From Gammaproteobacteria bacterium (GTDB lineage Bacteria > Pseudomonadota > Gammaproteobacteria > Coxiellales > Coxiellaceae): a DNA stretch of 54,187 bases. Positions 54,096 to 54,187 of this stretch are shown here, piece by piece; position 1 is the first letter of the stretch; every line of letters begins with the position of its first letter. The position numbers and the translations under genes are program-made. The notes under the pieces were generated by a model, which did not search any database, was not told the DNA's origin, and worked only from the letters and a program-made list of their open reading frames with translations. The stretch spans positions 1-54,187 of the forward strand of contig JAUIDD010000014.1 in NCBI GenBank assembly GCA_030429175.1, in the 5' to 3' direction.

Positions 54096-54187
54096 ATGAA
54101 ACCGAAGCAAAAATGTGAACCTAACACTGACCTGTTCCGAGAAGAATTGGCGCAAATGATCAATATGAACCACGCTATGTGTATTAT
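54096..54187 (+). CDS. IS5-like transposase, N-terminal part, cut by window end
   Basis: The ATG at 54096 opens MKPKQKCEPNTDLFREELAQ, continuing MINMNHAM. This resembles the start of IS5-group transposases, which typically have 'DLFR..L..MIN..H.L' here. Only 30 codons are visible, so intactness cannot be judged. It marks the left end of a probable insertion sequence continuing beyond the window. Confidence 0.65.
   Translation, partial: MKPKQKCEPNTDLFREELAQMINMNHAMCI

Noticed and set aside
1..54187. CRISPR array, tRNA or rRNA genes
   Set aside because: No regularly spaced direct repeats and no cloverleaf or rRNA-like sequences were recognised by reading; a dedicated search (CRISPRCasFinder, tRNAscan-SE, Infernal) would settle it.

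Overview
The window reads as chromosomal DNA of an AT-rich gammaproteobacterium. Diagnostic housekeeping genes are aroQ-accB-accC-prmA, hemF, hda next to a DUF2066 gene, purM-purN, ihfB, metN-metI-metQ and dsbD. Between them lie several large proteins without recognisable bacterial domains. One phosphatase-like protein has eukaryotic sorting and lipidation signatures at its C-terminus. This mix resembles host-associated Legionellales/Coxiellaceae-type bacteria. That placement is an inference, and no rRNA or other taxonomic marker is present.

Layout. 1-2.4 kb is an eroded accessory patch: a hypothetical gene, a 195-bp ungapped direct repeat carrying that gene's promoter and first ~37 codons, a glutathione S-transferase gene fused behind the second copy, and a gene broken by a stop codon. 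2.4-8.2 kb holds dsbD with a beta-hydroxylase gene, then aroQ-accB-accC-prmA and a small unknown protein. 8.2-14.4 kb holds an ornithine-cyclodeaminase-family enzyme, a soluble PAS histidine kinase, a divergent adenosylhomocysteinase-like protein, and hemF with a 2-oxoglutarate oxygenase. 14.5-20.4 kb holds two secreted/outer-membrane proteins and an RND efflux pump with its lipoprotein adaptor.

20.5-32.7 kb is a single tight operon of three exported proteins of 413, 625 and 3012 aa. I recognise no family for any of them. They share short motifs with each other, and the giant one has all its mature-region cysteines in seven close pairs. This is the best candidate in the window for an undescribed system. 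32.9-36.4 kb holds serB- and serA-type enzymes flanking an SNF-family symporter. 36.4-40.9 kb is a co-directional run of a DUF2066 protein, hda, a multi-pass protein built from ~60-residue membrane repeats, and a lone phage-tail-chaperone-like gene.

41.0-44.3 kb holds the PP2C-like protein with a CaaX-type end, purM-purN and an ihfB with an acidic tail. 44.3-54.2 kb holds three large soluble proteins that look like host-directed effectors, the methionine ABC importer, a decayed IS3-type orfA and, at the right edge, the start of an IS5-like transposase. Dispersed palindromes with the core GTGCC-GGCAC occur at the 3' ends of genes, and one of them is translated as part of a protein. No tRNA, rRNA or CRISPR array was seen.
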